NCBI GenBank assembly: GCA_022606135.1 | Contig: JABYQN010000002.1 | Span: forward strand, 4,092,001 to 4,156,000 | Length of the DNA stretch: 64,000 bases | Direction: 5' to 3' | DNA from: Fomes fomentarius | Taxonomy: Eukaryota > Basidiomycota > Agaricomycetes > Polyporales > Polyporaceae | Shown here: positions 1-10,637 of the stretch, piece by piece | Layout of the letters: each line of letters starts with the position of its first letter | Numbering within the stretch: the stretch's first letter is position 1 | The notes under the pieces: generated by a model | What the model was told of the DNA's origin: nothing | Seen by the model: only the letters and a program-made list of their open reading frames with translations | The model's database searches: none | Program-made: the position numbers and the translations under genes

Positions 1-897
1 AGAACGTTGAGCTAACAGTGGGGTTCGTAGGTAGGAAGTGGCATATGTCCTGTGGTGAGGGAGGTACTAGCAAATGAATGGAGGACATAAAAACGTCAAC
101 CGATCTTTAACGTGCAGGATCTGGGAAAGTCATGTACGTGTCATGCCGGAAGCAGATGTTGCCTACATTTCCAGGATAGTCGGAAATATCTGAGCGCACG
201 ACTGAAAATCATCGTTCAGGGCCCGGGAGTGAGTACTCAGATGAAGTAGACAATTACTTATACAGGTCACATATTCACCAGTGGCGTTGGGTGCTTTACT
301 TGCATTGGACTTTCAGCTGGACCTCAGTCCTCGGCGGCCTATCAATGTCGGAAATTTCTGGCGCCCATCTCGATGCATCCGGGTGGCTTTTGCATCCGGA
401 TGCACTTCCTATCTCCTCACCGTGAGTGTTTTCAGGCATTGTGACACCTCAAAAACATTCTATAGTACTGTATGACTACGCTATGTAATTTACACTCCAG
501 AACTTCCAGCATAGCGGTGTCAGGAGGGGGTGGAAGATGGGCGCCTAACGGCGGATGCTCCGGATGCCCGTGGGAAAGTTCCGACATTGATTCGGATGCC
601 AATTACGTTCTCGTTTACTGTCAATTTGTGTATATTGCCAAGAGGCACTCATCAACAGTACAAACGAACTTCGCCGCGACCACACTAGTCAAGGTCTCTG
701 CCGGTTAGTGAGTTAATGTTATAGCTAAAGTTGGCGTCTTTGATTGTTAACCTATCTGAAGCTTCACTGTCTCCTCGATATTCAATCTATGTATAGTAGT
801 TGGTAAGGCATGCAGGCGTGGTCACCGCCCCGTAGTATCGTCTAGACTCTAAGACGGCCGCCTGGTATGACGTGCATCACCTGCCAGTGCGTACCCG
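1..897. other. gene-free stretch at window start
   Basis: No reading frame here has convincing coding character. The two longest frames are under 80 codons, and the first opens on GTG rather than ATG. A short imperfect inverted repeat built on GCATCCGG/CCGGATGC lies near 375-400. I see nothing else. Confidence 0.5.
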
Positions 898-2220
898 TCA
901 CTCCTCCTGACTGCTAATTCCCCAAGCTTTCATGCGTGCCAGTACGACGTTCTCCTCTTCCTCACTTTCTTCGGACATACTGCGCCCTTCATCGTCACCT
1001 GGGCTATCTTCAGAAGTTGCTTCATATGAGTCATAATCGGACCCACCCTCCAGTTCACTTTCCTCCTCCTCCTCCTCCTCATCCTCCTCATCCTCTCTCT
1101 TCTCCTTCTCCTTAATCAGGTCTCCAATAGAGCGTTCATCCAACTCCTTCCGGATTCTGTCCTGCTCCTTGACAGTGTCGACGACGTGCTTGATAAAGAA
1201 TTGTGGAACCTCCGGTTGGTTCGGCCCAGTCTTGAGATACTGCTGTACTGTATTCTCGTCCCTTGCGACACGTCGAGGGATCCTGCCGCCGAGCAATATT
1301 GCCGCTAGACGAGATCGTGTGAGATAGTGGTCGACGTCATCAAATACTTAATCCATATGGATGACGCACGCTTTTCGTACATATCCACCCTGGCACATAC
1401 TAGCCATATCTCTGGGCAAGGGTACCCACTCTTTAGAGGCGCCCGCATCCCAAAATGCAGAGATTTGTGGTCTACGCCACAAACGTGAGGCTCTGCATGG
1501 TCGAAGTCGATGATGATGGGTCTATATTCAGGTTTGTCAGTCTCTGTCGGCCCCGGTAGCTCCTGTATCATGATGTTGGTCTGATCATCATTGAAGTCGC
1601 CTTGTTCCACCCCTGCAGCGTGAATAGCCAAGTAGGCGTTCAGGACCTTTTCCCTAGAGGCTCTCAGCAGATAGTCAAAGACGTTAACAATAGTAGTATG
1701 CATACCTCAAGTCCCGGGGAAGCTCACGCAAAGAACAGGGCAGCTGATGATCTATGTACTCCAGGACCAGCACGCCGACCTGTGTTCCATTCGCCACGTG
1801 TCCTGTGAAGAGTCCGACACACAGTGGGACACATTCCCTCTGCAGATGCTTCAACTTTGTCCTGTAGACATGCTCTTCTACTCGGAGACGATTGACGAGG
1901 TTGTCGCCCACGGCGTATTTGCACACGACCTTGTATGTACAGGGAAGAGGAAGGGGGACAATGAGAAAGCCGAAATATGTGGCCATGTCGAACGTCCGAC
2001 GTGGACATTGGTACATGATCTCAGTGTCGAGGGCAGTAGTGACACCTTCGCGGGCCACGAATTCATGAACAGTCGCAGCATCCGCTGTTAGGACTATCTT
2101 CGCACTGGCAGCAGCCTCGGCTGGAAGAGGTGAGTCGTCAGGGTCGGATTCAAGTTGACTGAGTATGGCGTCCGTATACCCCTTGGGGTCAGCAGGAAAA
2201 GAGAGAGTGATCTGAGACAT
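898..2220 (-). CDS. fungal protein-kinase-like protein with acidic tail
   Basis: Three exons read as one 409-residue protein: 2220-1706, 1662-1397 and 1346-898, with phases that agree. The middle exon holds kinase-like loops. AGVEQGDFNDDQTNIMI fits a catalytic loop (Asp in GDF, Asn in TNIM), and IIIDFDHAE replaces the usual DFG with DFD. The C-terminal 60 residues are very acidic (a Glu/Asp run, then Ser/Glu blocks). No canonical glycine-rich loop is obvious, so activity is uncertain; it belongs with the small kinase-like or aminoglycoside-phosphotransferase-like proteins common in agaricomycetes. The start ATG at 2220 opens the frame. The second intron uses a weak donor (GTGCCA), so that junction is the least sure part. 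A TATTTATA element lies about 95 bp upstream on the coding strand. No operon-like relation with neighbours is seen. Confidence 0.6.
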
Positions 2221-2560
2221 AGTGGGCAGATCAAAGCAGTGTCGACTCCGGATGCTGAGGAGGAATACGGTGTTCGTTTGATATGAGGTGAATGGAGAGC
2301 ACTCACTGGGATGTATAAATAGCCATATCCCGGATGCGGAGGGCTGTGCTTCCGGTTACCAGCAGTGAGCACCATCATTTTGGCCTCCGCCGATCATTAC
2401 ACAGCGAGGTTTGATTAGAGAAGTAGATAAAGGAACGGCAGTCTGTGCATGAACTGCTAAAACACACTACAGACCATCACCCTCACGATCTAGCAAAGAC
2501 AACTCTTCCCCTATTCACCTACCATGCACAGACACCCAATCAAGCGGCGCTCAATGAGGG
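2221..2560. other. intergenic, promoter side of kinase-like gene
   Basis: This stretch separates the minus-strand kinase-like gene from the decayed plus-strand gene. Apart from the TATA-like box near 2312-2320 (minus), I see no motif or coding frame. Confidence 0.4.
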
Positions 2561-3598
2561 TTCAATTGCGGTCCAAGCTCACTGCTACTAGTATGAGCAA
2601 ACCTGAGGTAGCTGGAACAAGTACTGAAACATGCCAGGTGGCGACTCATGACAGTACTGGAGGTGATTGTTGTGTTCACCTCATTGACATCTAGTACTCC
2701 TCATGACTCATTCATGGATAAGCCAAGGAAGAATGCCATGGTGCAGTTTTGGAAGATGATAGTAACAACTCAAACTCTGATATTTTGAGCACCCTGAAGG
2801 ACAGTGCCTGGCAGCATGAGCTCCCATATATGCCTATTCATATTGGTTTGTGCTTCTTTATGGCCACTTCGATGACATCTCATTTGATGCAGGAGAATTT
2901 GAGGAATTCAACTCCAAGACCCATCCTACTCTGAAGGAAATTGCTCTTTCAAATGTCCCTGATAACAAACCAGGACAGGTGCATTGAAGGGGACTAGAGG
3001 CATTTCCACCCCTGAGATCAATCTGGAGGCCCAGCACAGGCTGAGGGACATTGTATTTTGCCCAACACTCTGTGATGAAGGAACAGTATCAGCTCTTAGC
3101 CTGTTGAATAAGTCTCAAATCAATTGGGGCAACCAAAAGCATGTGTTTTTCACTGGTCACCTTATACCTGAAGTAGGGGCCTCACTGCTTGCCCAGACTA
3201 CTTGGGGAGAGAAAGACACAGATAATTGGTGCAATGCATTGATTGACCAGCCATCTGCAACACTCCTTCGAGCTGTTCTGTACAAAGAGATTGGTGTTCC
3301 CAACAACATTGGGAAAAAGTACCCATACTTCTCAAGTGCAAAGAATATCATGATTATCCCTGATGGAGTCCTAGTTTTGCAAGATCCTCTATATGGTGAA
3401 GGCCTGCCAAAAGTTGGGTGCACTGTTGAATATAAGACACCAGCAGCTATCATGTCTATGGAAGACATAATAGACAAGTTTCATACACTGCTACAGGCTC
3501 CATCAGGAACATCAAGTACAAGGACATTTATCTGGCCCAGTAAAACAACTGCCAAGTTAGCAAGTGCAGAAACAAGGGATGGTAGTACAAGTTTGTAG
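2560..3598 (+). pseudogene. decayed hypothetical gene, PD-(D/E)XK-like signature
   Basis: The only long frame is 2984-3598. Upstream coding continues in other frames: a segment around 2860-2965 reads GHFDDISFDAGEFEEFNSK, then shifts near 2970-2984 (CAGGTGCATTGAAG). A further shift lies near 2840-2860. No single ATG-initiated frame covers the protein, so I call it a pseudogene; an unusual intron structure is the alternative. In the long frame, IPDGVLV is followed about 20 residues later by VEYKTP. That spacing resembles the Asp and ExK motifs of PD-(D/E)XK nuclease folds. This is a motif-level inference only. The region is less GC-rich than the housekeeping genes and borders an LTR element, which suits an accessory or mobile origin. 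I do not recognise the family with certainty. Confidence 0.4.
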
Positions 3599-3915
3599 CC
3601 ATCACTGTCACTAGATATACCCCTCTAACTAGTATCTCACACAAGGTTTGGAATCAGTTGGTGCTCTATGCACAGACTCAATCTTCTGGTTCCCAAAGAC
3701 ATCGGTATCAGTTTGGAAAATTGAGCAGTGGTAATCTGAACTTCTTTCTTCTCTGAAAGGATGTTACACTTTATATATCACGTCCCTACACCAACTCTGA
3801 TGCACTACATTCACCTGGTTTTACTATGGTGGTGGAGATGGAAGAGAAACCAAAATAAAGGAATTCCTGGACTGCCTTCCAGAACCAGATACCAAGAGTT
3901 GTGGTTGCAAACACA

Positions 3916-3920
3916 CAAAC
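3916..3920. repeat. target site duplication CAAAC, low-coordinate copy
   Basis: CAAAC directly precedes the short LTR remnant at 3921. The same five bases follow the LTR that ends at 6916, which is the signature of LTR-retrotransposon integration. Confidence 0.7.
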
Positions 3921-3939
3921 TGTGAGAACCTCGGCTATC
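3921..3939 (-). repeat. 19-bp remnant of the 3' LTR end
   Basis: The 19 bases from 3921 (TGTGAGAACCTCGGCTATC) are identical to 6565-6583, the edge of the full LTR. For an element read on the minus strand this is the terminal end of the 3' LTR. Sequence above 3939 passes straight into gag-type coding, so pol and nearly the whole 3' LTR are missing. Confidence 0.65.
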
Positions 3940-6288
3940 TGCCGTCATAAGTTCGTACCACAAATCTATCTGCTGGTGCAATTCCTGCATCAATCGCTAA
4001 TTGAGCATTGTGATAGTCACAGAACATTTCATGCAACAAGTTGGCCCACTCATTGTCCTGAGCAAGTATCCAGGACTCGTCGACGTCAAGGTCCTGCAAT
4101 CCGTCCAACTCGTTCATACTGAACCGCACTGATGACACCTGAATTCCAGCCTCATCTGCCGCTTTCACCTGCTCAGCTAATTGTTTGATATGAGTGAAGC
4201 AAATAGAACTAGCGTTCATGGTAGGTGCCTTTGCTGTTTTACGCGAACAGCAATTTCTGCTTTCATGACCAGTCTCTTTACAGGTAAAGCATCAACCCTC
4301 AGCCCATAACCTTTCGATCTCTTCTGGTGAGAGTTTATTCCGTTGCTCCTGTCGAGGAGCTGGATTTGTGTGGTCTTTAGACTTCGAATTGTTGTTCCCC
4401 TGCTGCTTACTTGGTGCATTCAACGCCATAGATTCACCAGCTTTCGCTCTATGGTATGACTTTTGATATCGCTTTTCCCTGTTATCCATTTTAGGTTTCC
4501 AGGGTTTGGGTCCCCAGTGCAACTTGCAGATTATCCCTGTGTACAGCCTGGGAATTGGCCTTGGAACTCATGCTCCTCACGCTGCGCTTGTTCGTAGGCC
4601 TCCTGCCGATGAACTGCATGTTTCACAAGACGATCCAGCAGAGTTTTTTCTGGATTAAAATCCTTTTTCAATTAGATGCAGATGAACATACTGATGCACC
4701 CCTTTTCAGAATATCTGTACCAGCTGAAAATTGGTAATGTCCGGAAATCGGACTGCCAACTGCTGAATTTCGCACACAAAAACCCACACACATGTCCGTC
4801 CTTGAATAGCATTTTCCAGCCAACGCCTGAGATGCGCCTTGTAGTCAATAGGAAAGCAATAATCAAATAGTGCTGCATACAATGCTTTGACTGTCCAGTC
4901 CTTCTGTCGTGTCGCTACATGTCTCATGAAGAACTGACTGGCTTTATCCGACAGAAATTGGACTACTAATTTCAAAATAAGGCGGTCCTCGAGCCCATTC
5001 AGTTCACCCCAAGTATCTACCTCATAGGTCCATTGATCGAACAGGTCAAGATTAGGAGTCCCGTTCCATACAAACGGAGACTTGATTTTAACACCTGAAA
5101 GGGCCTTTCTCTGCCTCTTTCAGTCGCTCTTCTGTTTGTTCCTACGGCGTTCCGAGGTATTCGAGCTACTAGAGGCGTCCCTACCATCATCACTCGAAGA
5201 ACCTGCATCGGAGCCAGAATCTGAACTTGAATCCGAGCTGTCAGATGATGAGCTCGATCCGGACGAACTGGGTGGCTTGCGTCCCCCGCGGCTGCGGTAG
5301 TCGCACAGAACCATCCGCCATCAGGCACCTGCGAGTCCTCACATTGATATAAATTTACTTTAGATTTACTACAGGCCTGTCGTGAGCCCTCGCCTGGAGT
5401 CTTATCCAGTTCACGCTGCGCCGACTTCGTTCGCACAGTCTTCTGCGGTGGTGACAAACTATTCGGCTGTTCACTCACAAGAATTCACGCTGGGCATCCA
5501 TCCGCGGCACCTCCTTGCCCTTATCTACATTTGTAGTAGATGTTCCTTTAATGAAATCCTCTTCATCTGTGACTTCGCAAATTTCAACTAAAACCGCCGC
5601 TGCCCTAGTTGCAGGCAGTCTGTATGTTGGTCTCATTAGGGCGCTTTCATTTGTCTGCAACTCCTGCAAGTATTTGAGAGATGAATTACTTAATTCAGAC
5701 CAGAACTCGTCAACGAGCAAGCTCTCTGAACATTCTATGGTAGGCAGGACAGGTACATTATCTATTATGTATGATGATACCTGATCCTCCTTTCCTGGAG
5801 CTAACCCAACTGGGTCCTTGTCATGGCTCAAATCAAACCAGCTGGGAAAGAACTGGCTGTTTGATACCATGCCTGATGAGGGATGGACCATATCAGCATC
5901 CTCCACCCAATACAACCCTCCATTTATTGTGCAGCAGCGTCCCACTGCCATTCCGGCGCGATGCATCACTCCTATTGCCATGGAGTGCGCCTATTTCTTT
6001 TTCACCCATCTTGAGGGTGGTCGCGACCCCACGGTCCGTCCCGTCGAGCGCCAGCCACTGCACTTCCGCATGCGATGTCGATGGGCCGGATGCAGCGCTT
6101 TGATGTGTGCGCATCCCTGCTCCTTCCCCATACAATGAACCATGACCTGCCGAGGAGGCGGATTCTCCTCCTCGAGCAGCTCGAATGGCCGTATGAGTGA
6201 CCCACCCTCCCACGCACTCCTCCGCTATGTGTCCGTAGTCCGCCAGGCCCCACTTCACGCTGAGCGCGATGTCAGATGAGGCGTACAA
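3935..6288 (-). pseudogene. degenerate retrotransposon gag with zinc knuckle
   Basis: Gag coding survives in pieces. The N-terminal part spans about 6288-5475 in two frames. A serine/aspartate-rich linker (5314-5120) contains SSSDSSDSSSDSGSD. A capsid-like segment is at 4975-4706 (LSDKASQFFMRHVATRQK), and a basic linker at 4522-4295. The zinc knuckle at 4291-4250 reads CFTCKETGHESRNC, a perfect C-x2-C-x4-H-x4-C. A TGA at 4294-4292 sits immediately before its first Cys, in frame. The frame continues to about 3937, where the 19-bp LTR remnant begins. Gag would package the element RNA. The stop and frame changes show that it is not expressed as one protein. Confidence 0.7.
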
Positions 6289-6564
6289 GGTGGACTCAGG
6301 ATTGCTTCATGTCGGCTGCGGCTCGGGAGAGGGAAGGAAGTCTGAATACAGCAACTCACCTGTGCCCTCAAAACTGTCACACTCATGACTCCTGTCACGA
6401 CGCGTGTTGGCAACAGCCACCTCCGAAGAGGTCCATGCGCCCTCCTGACCTTTCGACGTAGTTGACATACTCAAAGGTGAGGAATGAAACTACTGACAGC
6501 GTGCGGGTGATCAGACCACTGCATCAGTAAAAGAGAAATGAGAAAAAAAAATCTACTCAAAAGA

Positions 6565-6916
6565 TGTGAGAACCTCGGCTATCCGACGGGACTTCGAAGT
6601 GTTGAGTCTTGAAGTGGTGTGTCGGAAGAGTCGAGTAACACGAAAGAGAGGTAGTCGAACCAGAAACAGAGTAGGAAGAGGTCTTGATTCAACTGAACCT
6701 AGCAAGAGTCCCTGTAGAGTACATGTCTTATATACTAGTAGGCTAAAGGAATCACATGACAAGCTGAGTGAGATTAGGAGTCAAGCTGAGTAAGAATAGG
6801 AGAAGAGAATGGAGTAGAAAGTAATTAAAGTATCGTAAGAGAACCGGTAGTGTCGACGCCGGAGGCGTCGGCTATTCTTCAGTCCGGATATAGTAGTCGA
6901 AGCGCTCGTCCTTACA
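6565..6916 (-). repeat. 5' LTR of the Gypsy-type element (352 bp)
   Basis: The boundary at 6565 is set by identity with the remnant at 3921-3939. The boundary at 6916 is set by ...TTACA followed by the CAAAC target duplication at 6917-6921. On the coding strand it runs from TGTAAGG to CTCACA. The bases next inside the element (TCTTTTGAGTAG on the minus strand) lack the usual TGG primer-binding start, so the primer is unknown. Confidence 0.65.
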
Positions 6917-6921
6917 CAAAC
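6917..6921. repeat. target site duplication CAAAC, high-coordinate copy
   Basis: CAAAC directly follows the LTR end at 6916 and matches 3916-3920. Confidence 0.65.
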
Positions 6922-7430
6922 ACGGGCTCTGGCATTGTCTGGTAGATAAACTTGTGTGGTGTATGGTGAGCCTTTTATACCAGTTTTAGAAGGATATACC
7001 TTGCTAATAGTTGCAATTAGGCTCAGTGCCTACTCCAGGTGTCTTTCTTTTTCACTTTACATTTTGGTTCATTGATGAGCTCAACCTCTGTACTTTCATA
7101 CTCATGGCAATCCAACATTGTCACCACACTTACATTGGCTTGACTCAGTAGGAGTTACACTGTACCAGGCCTAGACCGGTACTTACTATGACTTGATAAG
7201 CCATGTGAACGGGGGAGTGAGGGATATGAGGATGGATGGGCGGCGCGCTCGACGGGCGCTTGTCCAAAGTCGAAGACGAGAAGAAAGGAAATTGACGGAG
7301 AGCGCGGCCGAGATGACGGACGGGCGCACGCTAGTGTGTGGCGGAATCAAGCTGTAACGGGCACCGGCGGGAGCGGGAGCGGGACGGCGGGCAACAGGCA
7401 AAGGTCGAGTCGGGCGAGGCGGGCGAGAGA
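6922..7430. other. intergenic between the two LTR elements
   Basis: There is no convincing coding frame. The 3' half (7200-7430) is GC-rich. It contains TGTAACGGGCACC at 7353, which resembles the first bases of the neighbouring element's LTR (TGTAACGGCACC) but does not continue as an LTR. Confidence 0.45.
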
Positions 7431-7435
7431 ACGAG
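7431..7435. repeat. target site duplication ACGAG, left copy
   Basis: ACGAG directly precedes the left LTR and is repeated at 9794-9798 directly after the right LTR. Confidence 0.85.
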
Positions 7436-7644
7436 TGTAACGGCACCGTGACCGTGACCTTCCTGTTTTGGACTCACCTAGTTACGCTCTACGCTACGTC
7501 TCGTTTCTCCAGACGAACCAACGCCAGTACACGGCGTTGGCACCCGAGCCCCATCCCACCTCGTCATCCGTACCCCTGTACTACAACCCTTGAATCAAGT
7601 CTTCGTCCTCAGATCTCGCCGGGCTCGGGCTACAGCCCGTTACA
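7436..7644 (+). repeat. left LTR of non-autonomous element (209 bp)
   Basis: It starts TGTAACGG and ends CCGTTACA, so its ends are an 8-bp inverted repeat following TG...CA. By eye it is identical over all 209 bases to 9585-9793. Three bases after it, TGG at 7648-7650 begins a possible tRNA primer-binding site (TGGTTCGTCTCCGAACC), which looks like the complement of a tRNA acceptor and T-arm. Confidence 0.85.
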
Positions 7645-8664
7645 GTTTGGTTCGTCTCCGAACCTGCGAGATGTCAAGCCGTTCGGCCCTCGCACCCTCC
7701 TTTGGCCGTCGTTCCTTGCGGTCACCATCGACTCCCGATCCCTTCGCTTCGCCTTCGCCTTTCACTCTGGCTGCACCCGCCTGTCAACGCTCCACAGGCC
7801 AGCACATTTTCATGGCTTCGACACCGCCCGCCTAGCCCCTATCCGCCCGCAGAGCAACTCCCTTCCCCCGTCGCTCATATGAGTCATCGCTGGCCGTCGC
7901 CCACCACTCCATTACTACGGATGGTCGGAGCTCGCTTCTAGTCGAAGGCTCGCTGGTTACGTGCGAACGGTTTGTCGCCGTTGTTTTTTTTTTTTTTTTT
8001 CTCCTTCCTCCTCGTCCACCCTCCCAATCATCTTCTCGAACCCCCGTCACGGCCCAATTATCCTCCTGTCCTGCCGTCGTTTTCCTCACTCCCGCCCTCG
8101 CAACCGCTGCTATAAGTCAAGCCCGCCCTCCATCCCCTCTCCTCCGGCCCATTTCTTTCGGATCGCCTCACCTTTCCTCTCCTCAGGCTCCGTCGAGGAA
8201 AGCCTCGGCGGAAAAAAGGGGGATAGGTGTAGTGAAGACGGAACCTCCGGACGGATGTGAGGACAAAGCAGGCGCGACAGACGAGCATCCATGGAGACCT
8301 CCCGGACGACTTGTGGAGGCAGGCCGAAGGGTGCGTAGGACGCCGGAGCACAGTCGGCGCATCCACGCAGGTTCGCAGCAGAGGTGGAGAACATCGCGAG
8401 GATACAGGTCTCCACCCGGGCCTCTCTTCCTGGCCGTCGTAGCGTGCAGCACGACGCGCTCTCCCTTTCCTCTCGCTGGACGCCGCCTCGGGACGAGCGG
8501 TGTCCTCTGATTTTTCAACGTTTTTCAAAACTTTTCAATACCTCTTGTTATCATTGCCTTCACGCCCCGCTCCACGTTCCTTTCACGTCATCTCGACCAA
8601 CTTTTGACCCCTCTCGTAACTCTTGACCTTCGTTACCACGGCGTACCCCGATTTCGACCCCATC

Positions 8665-9163
8665 CGCTCTCTCATTCACATCATCAACACGCTCCTTTCA
8701 ACCGCATCCCGACTTATGCTCGGTTCCATTCCCTCAACTTGTCGCTATCCAGTCGCCGTTGGTCTCCCCTATTGACTTATCTCACCGATGTCCTCGACCC
8801 ATGACCATCCCGCACTCCCCATTCACATCATCATCAACCTCTCTTCCTCGCCGCACCCTGACTCATGTTCAGCACCATCACCTCTCGTCGTCGCTCAGCC
8901 ATCGCATCCACATCACATCCCTCGTCCTTGCTCCCCGACTCTTGTTCTTTCCCAGTGCATCCTTCTGTCCGGTCGCACGCACCTTGGCAGTGGTCAAACC
9001 GCGTCGACACCCAGGTAGAATCGGCAGTGGCCGTATCTTCCTCCCGTCCCGTCCTCCTTTGCATCCGCTTGGACTCACGGACCTAGGCTACGGTCTTAAC
9101 CGTCGAGTGCCTCGTATTCTCGGCTTACAGGGGTCATGTCCAGGCCTAGGCTACGGTCTTAAC
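8665..9163 (+). repeat. degenerate internal repeats in the TRIM-like element
   Basis: CATTCACATCATCA-type sequence occurs near 8675 and again near 8821, with diverged sequence following each copy, suggesting an old duplication with a step of about 150 bp. A clear exact repeat, CCTAGGCTACGGTCTTAAC, lies at 9082-9100 and 9145-9163. These are structural, not coding, features. Confidence 0.4.
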
Positions 9164-9584
9164 TGGCTCGATGCTCTTCTCGTTCTCGCCCTCGTCTTCG
9201 GTCTTCCCATGGTCCCGTCCCTCTGGGTTGACAACTTCGGTCCTGAGGGAGTCGCTCTCCCCTGGACACCGACATAGCCATAAGTTTGGTATGTACGGAC
9301 CCCTCTCGTCTCGTCTATGGCTCTCGCAGCACCCCGTCTCGTATCCCGTCCTCTCCCATCTCATGTCTAGTCCCCCACATCATCTTGTCCGCCCCCGCTT
9401 CTTGCTCGCCCCCGTTCTGGTATCACGTCCATGCACTACGTCGTTTACCACTTATTGTTATTCAGTTATTTCATGGTTTTTGATCCTCTCGCATTCTTTA
9501 CTTAGTCCCCCTTGCTTGCATACTGACTAGTAGCTCCGTCTCTCGTCACCCACTCCTCGAGCCGCAGCTTAAAGGAGGAGGTAG

Positions 9585-9793
9585 TGTAACGGCACCGTGA
9601 CCGTGACCTTCCTGTTTTGGACTCACCTAGTTACGCTCTACGCTACGTCTCGTTTCTCCAGACGAACCAACGCCAGTACACGGCGTTGGCACCCGAGCCC
9701 CATCCCACCTCGTCATCCGTACCCCTGTACTACAACCCTTGAATCAAGTCTTCGTCCTCAGATCTCGCCGGGCTCGGGCTACAGCCCGTTACA
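9585..9793 (+). repeat. right LTR of non-autonomous element (209 bp)
   Basis: Same length and sequence as the left LTR. It is followed by the ACGAG duplication at 9794-9798. Confidence 0.85.
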
Positions 9794-9798
9794 ACGAG
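9794..9798. repeat. target site duplication ACGAG, right copy
   Basis: Directly abuts the right LTR and matches 7431-7435. Confidence 0.85.
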
Positions 9799-10637
9799 GA
9801 GAACGAGGAGGGTGCCGGGAATTGGCGTTCATTCCGCAAGGCGTACACACATATCTGTAAGGACTAGATACTGTAATCTAAGGGACGGTGGTGGCCACGC
9901 GAGATGAGGCGGCGGGCGAATAGGAATGAGGGAATGGTCGGCATCCGGGGCGCGATGTCGGGACAAGAACTAAATAGGAAACTACATCAGAACGTACGAT
10001 CGGTATCTACGTGTCCATGATGCTATCTACGAAAGGCCATGAGGCTCCTGTAACGGCGAGGCCGTTACAATCTCGGACTGAAGCGACTTTCGTCGGACAA
10101 AAGAGTGCCTACTATGACTTAGTGTACACTGCGGTAAATCCATGGCTCAATCGCTCACGGTGCATATTCAGAGGTCCATCACTCGGATGTGTAATGATGC
10201 CAGGAATACAGCATCGCTGCAGGTGCAGAGCACGAAAATCTGAGGGGAGAAGTCCGCTTGTTCCGAACCTAGTCGCAGGTACCTAGACGAGTCCGTGTCG
10301 TGGCCGTGACGTGGTACGCCAGGGCTTCGAGATGGGCCTCAGTTCGAGCGGGACCGTCGGAAGCGCACAACTCGAGCCTATGTGATGGAGAGATCGCTGA
10401 GGCTATGTGCGAGCCCAGGATGTCAAACTGATCTCTCCTTAAATGGACGTGCTGAGAGTCTATCAGGCGGTTGGTGGTGGTTAATCGCTGCTGGCCCCGA
10501 ACACACGTAACACATTGGCAAAAATTGTACATCCATTCCATTCCTACACCGACTTCCAACTTCACATCCTTCACGACTCGTAATTCTCGCGACTACATAT
10601 TCGCAACCGCATTCCCTCAACGACGTATTCCTCCACT
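9799..10637. other. gene-free stretch with a short palindrome
   Basis: No convincing gene. The notable item is a perfect inverted repeat at 10049-10069: arms TGTAACGGC and GCCGTTACA around GAG. It reproduces the terminal bases of the LTR of the nearby element. Confidence 0.5.

Larger units (their letters stand above)
3921..6916 (-). mobile_element. broken Gypsy-type LTR retrotransposon
   Basis: The element reads on the minus strand: a 5' LTR (6916 down to 6565), a leader, a degenerate gag, and then a direct jump to the last 19 bp of the 3' LTR. Both outer ends are flanked by CAAAC. The LTR begins TGTAAGG and ends CTCACA on the coding strand, matching the TG...CA rule. No protease, reverse transcriptase, RNase H or integrase frame is present, so it cannot move by itself. 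Gag has at least one in-frame stop and several frame changes. I classify it as Gypsy-type (Ty3-like) from the serine-rich linker plus CCHC zinc knuckle gag layout, which is inference because pol is absent. Confidence 0.7.
7436..9793 (+). mobile_element. intact TRIM-like non-autonomous LTR element
   Basis: The element is 2,358 bp: two identical 209-bp LTRs and a 1,940-bp internal region, flanked by ACGAG on both sides. A primer-binding-like TGG lies 3 bp inside the left LTR. A purine tract (AAAGGAGGAG at 9571-9580, then GTAG) lies just before the right LTR, as expected for a polypurine tract and for plus orientation. The internal region is C/T-rich on the plus strand. It has no frame resembling gag, protease, reverse transcriptase or integrase, so it would need proteins from another element. 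Identical LTRs imply recent insertion. It is larger than classical TRIMs (under about 1 kb) and smaller than LARDs. The right LTR is annotated separately. Confidence 0.8.

Noticed and set aside
7961..9277. Several overlapping frames of 80-170 codons inside the TRIM-like element
   Set aside because: All are Ser/Pro/His/Arg-rich products of C/T-rich sequence and its complement. None resembles gag, reverse transcriptase or any other transposon protein.
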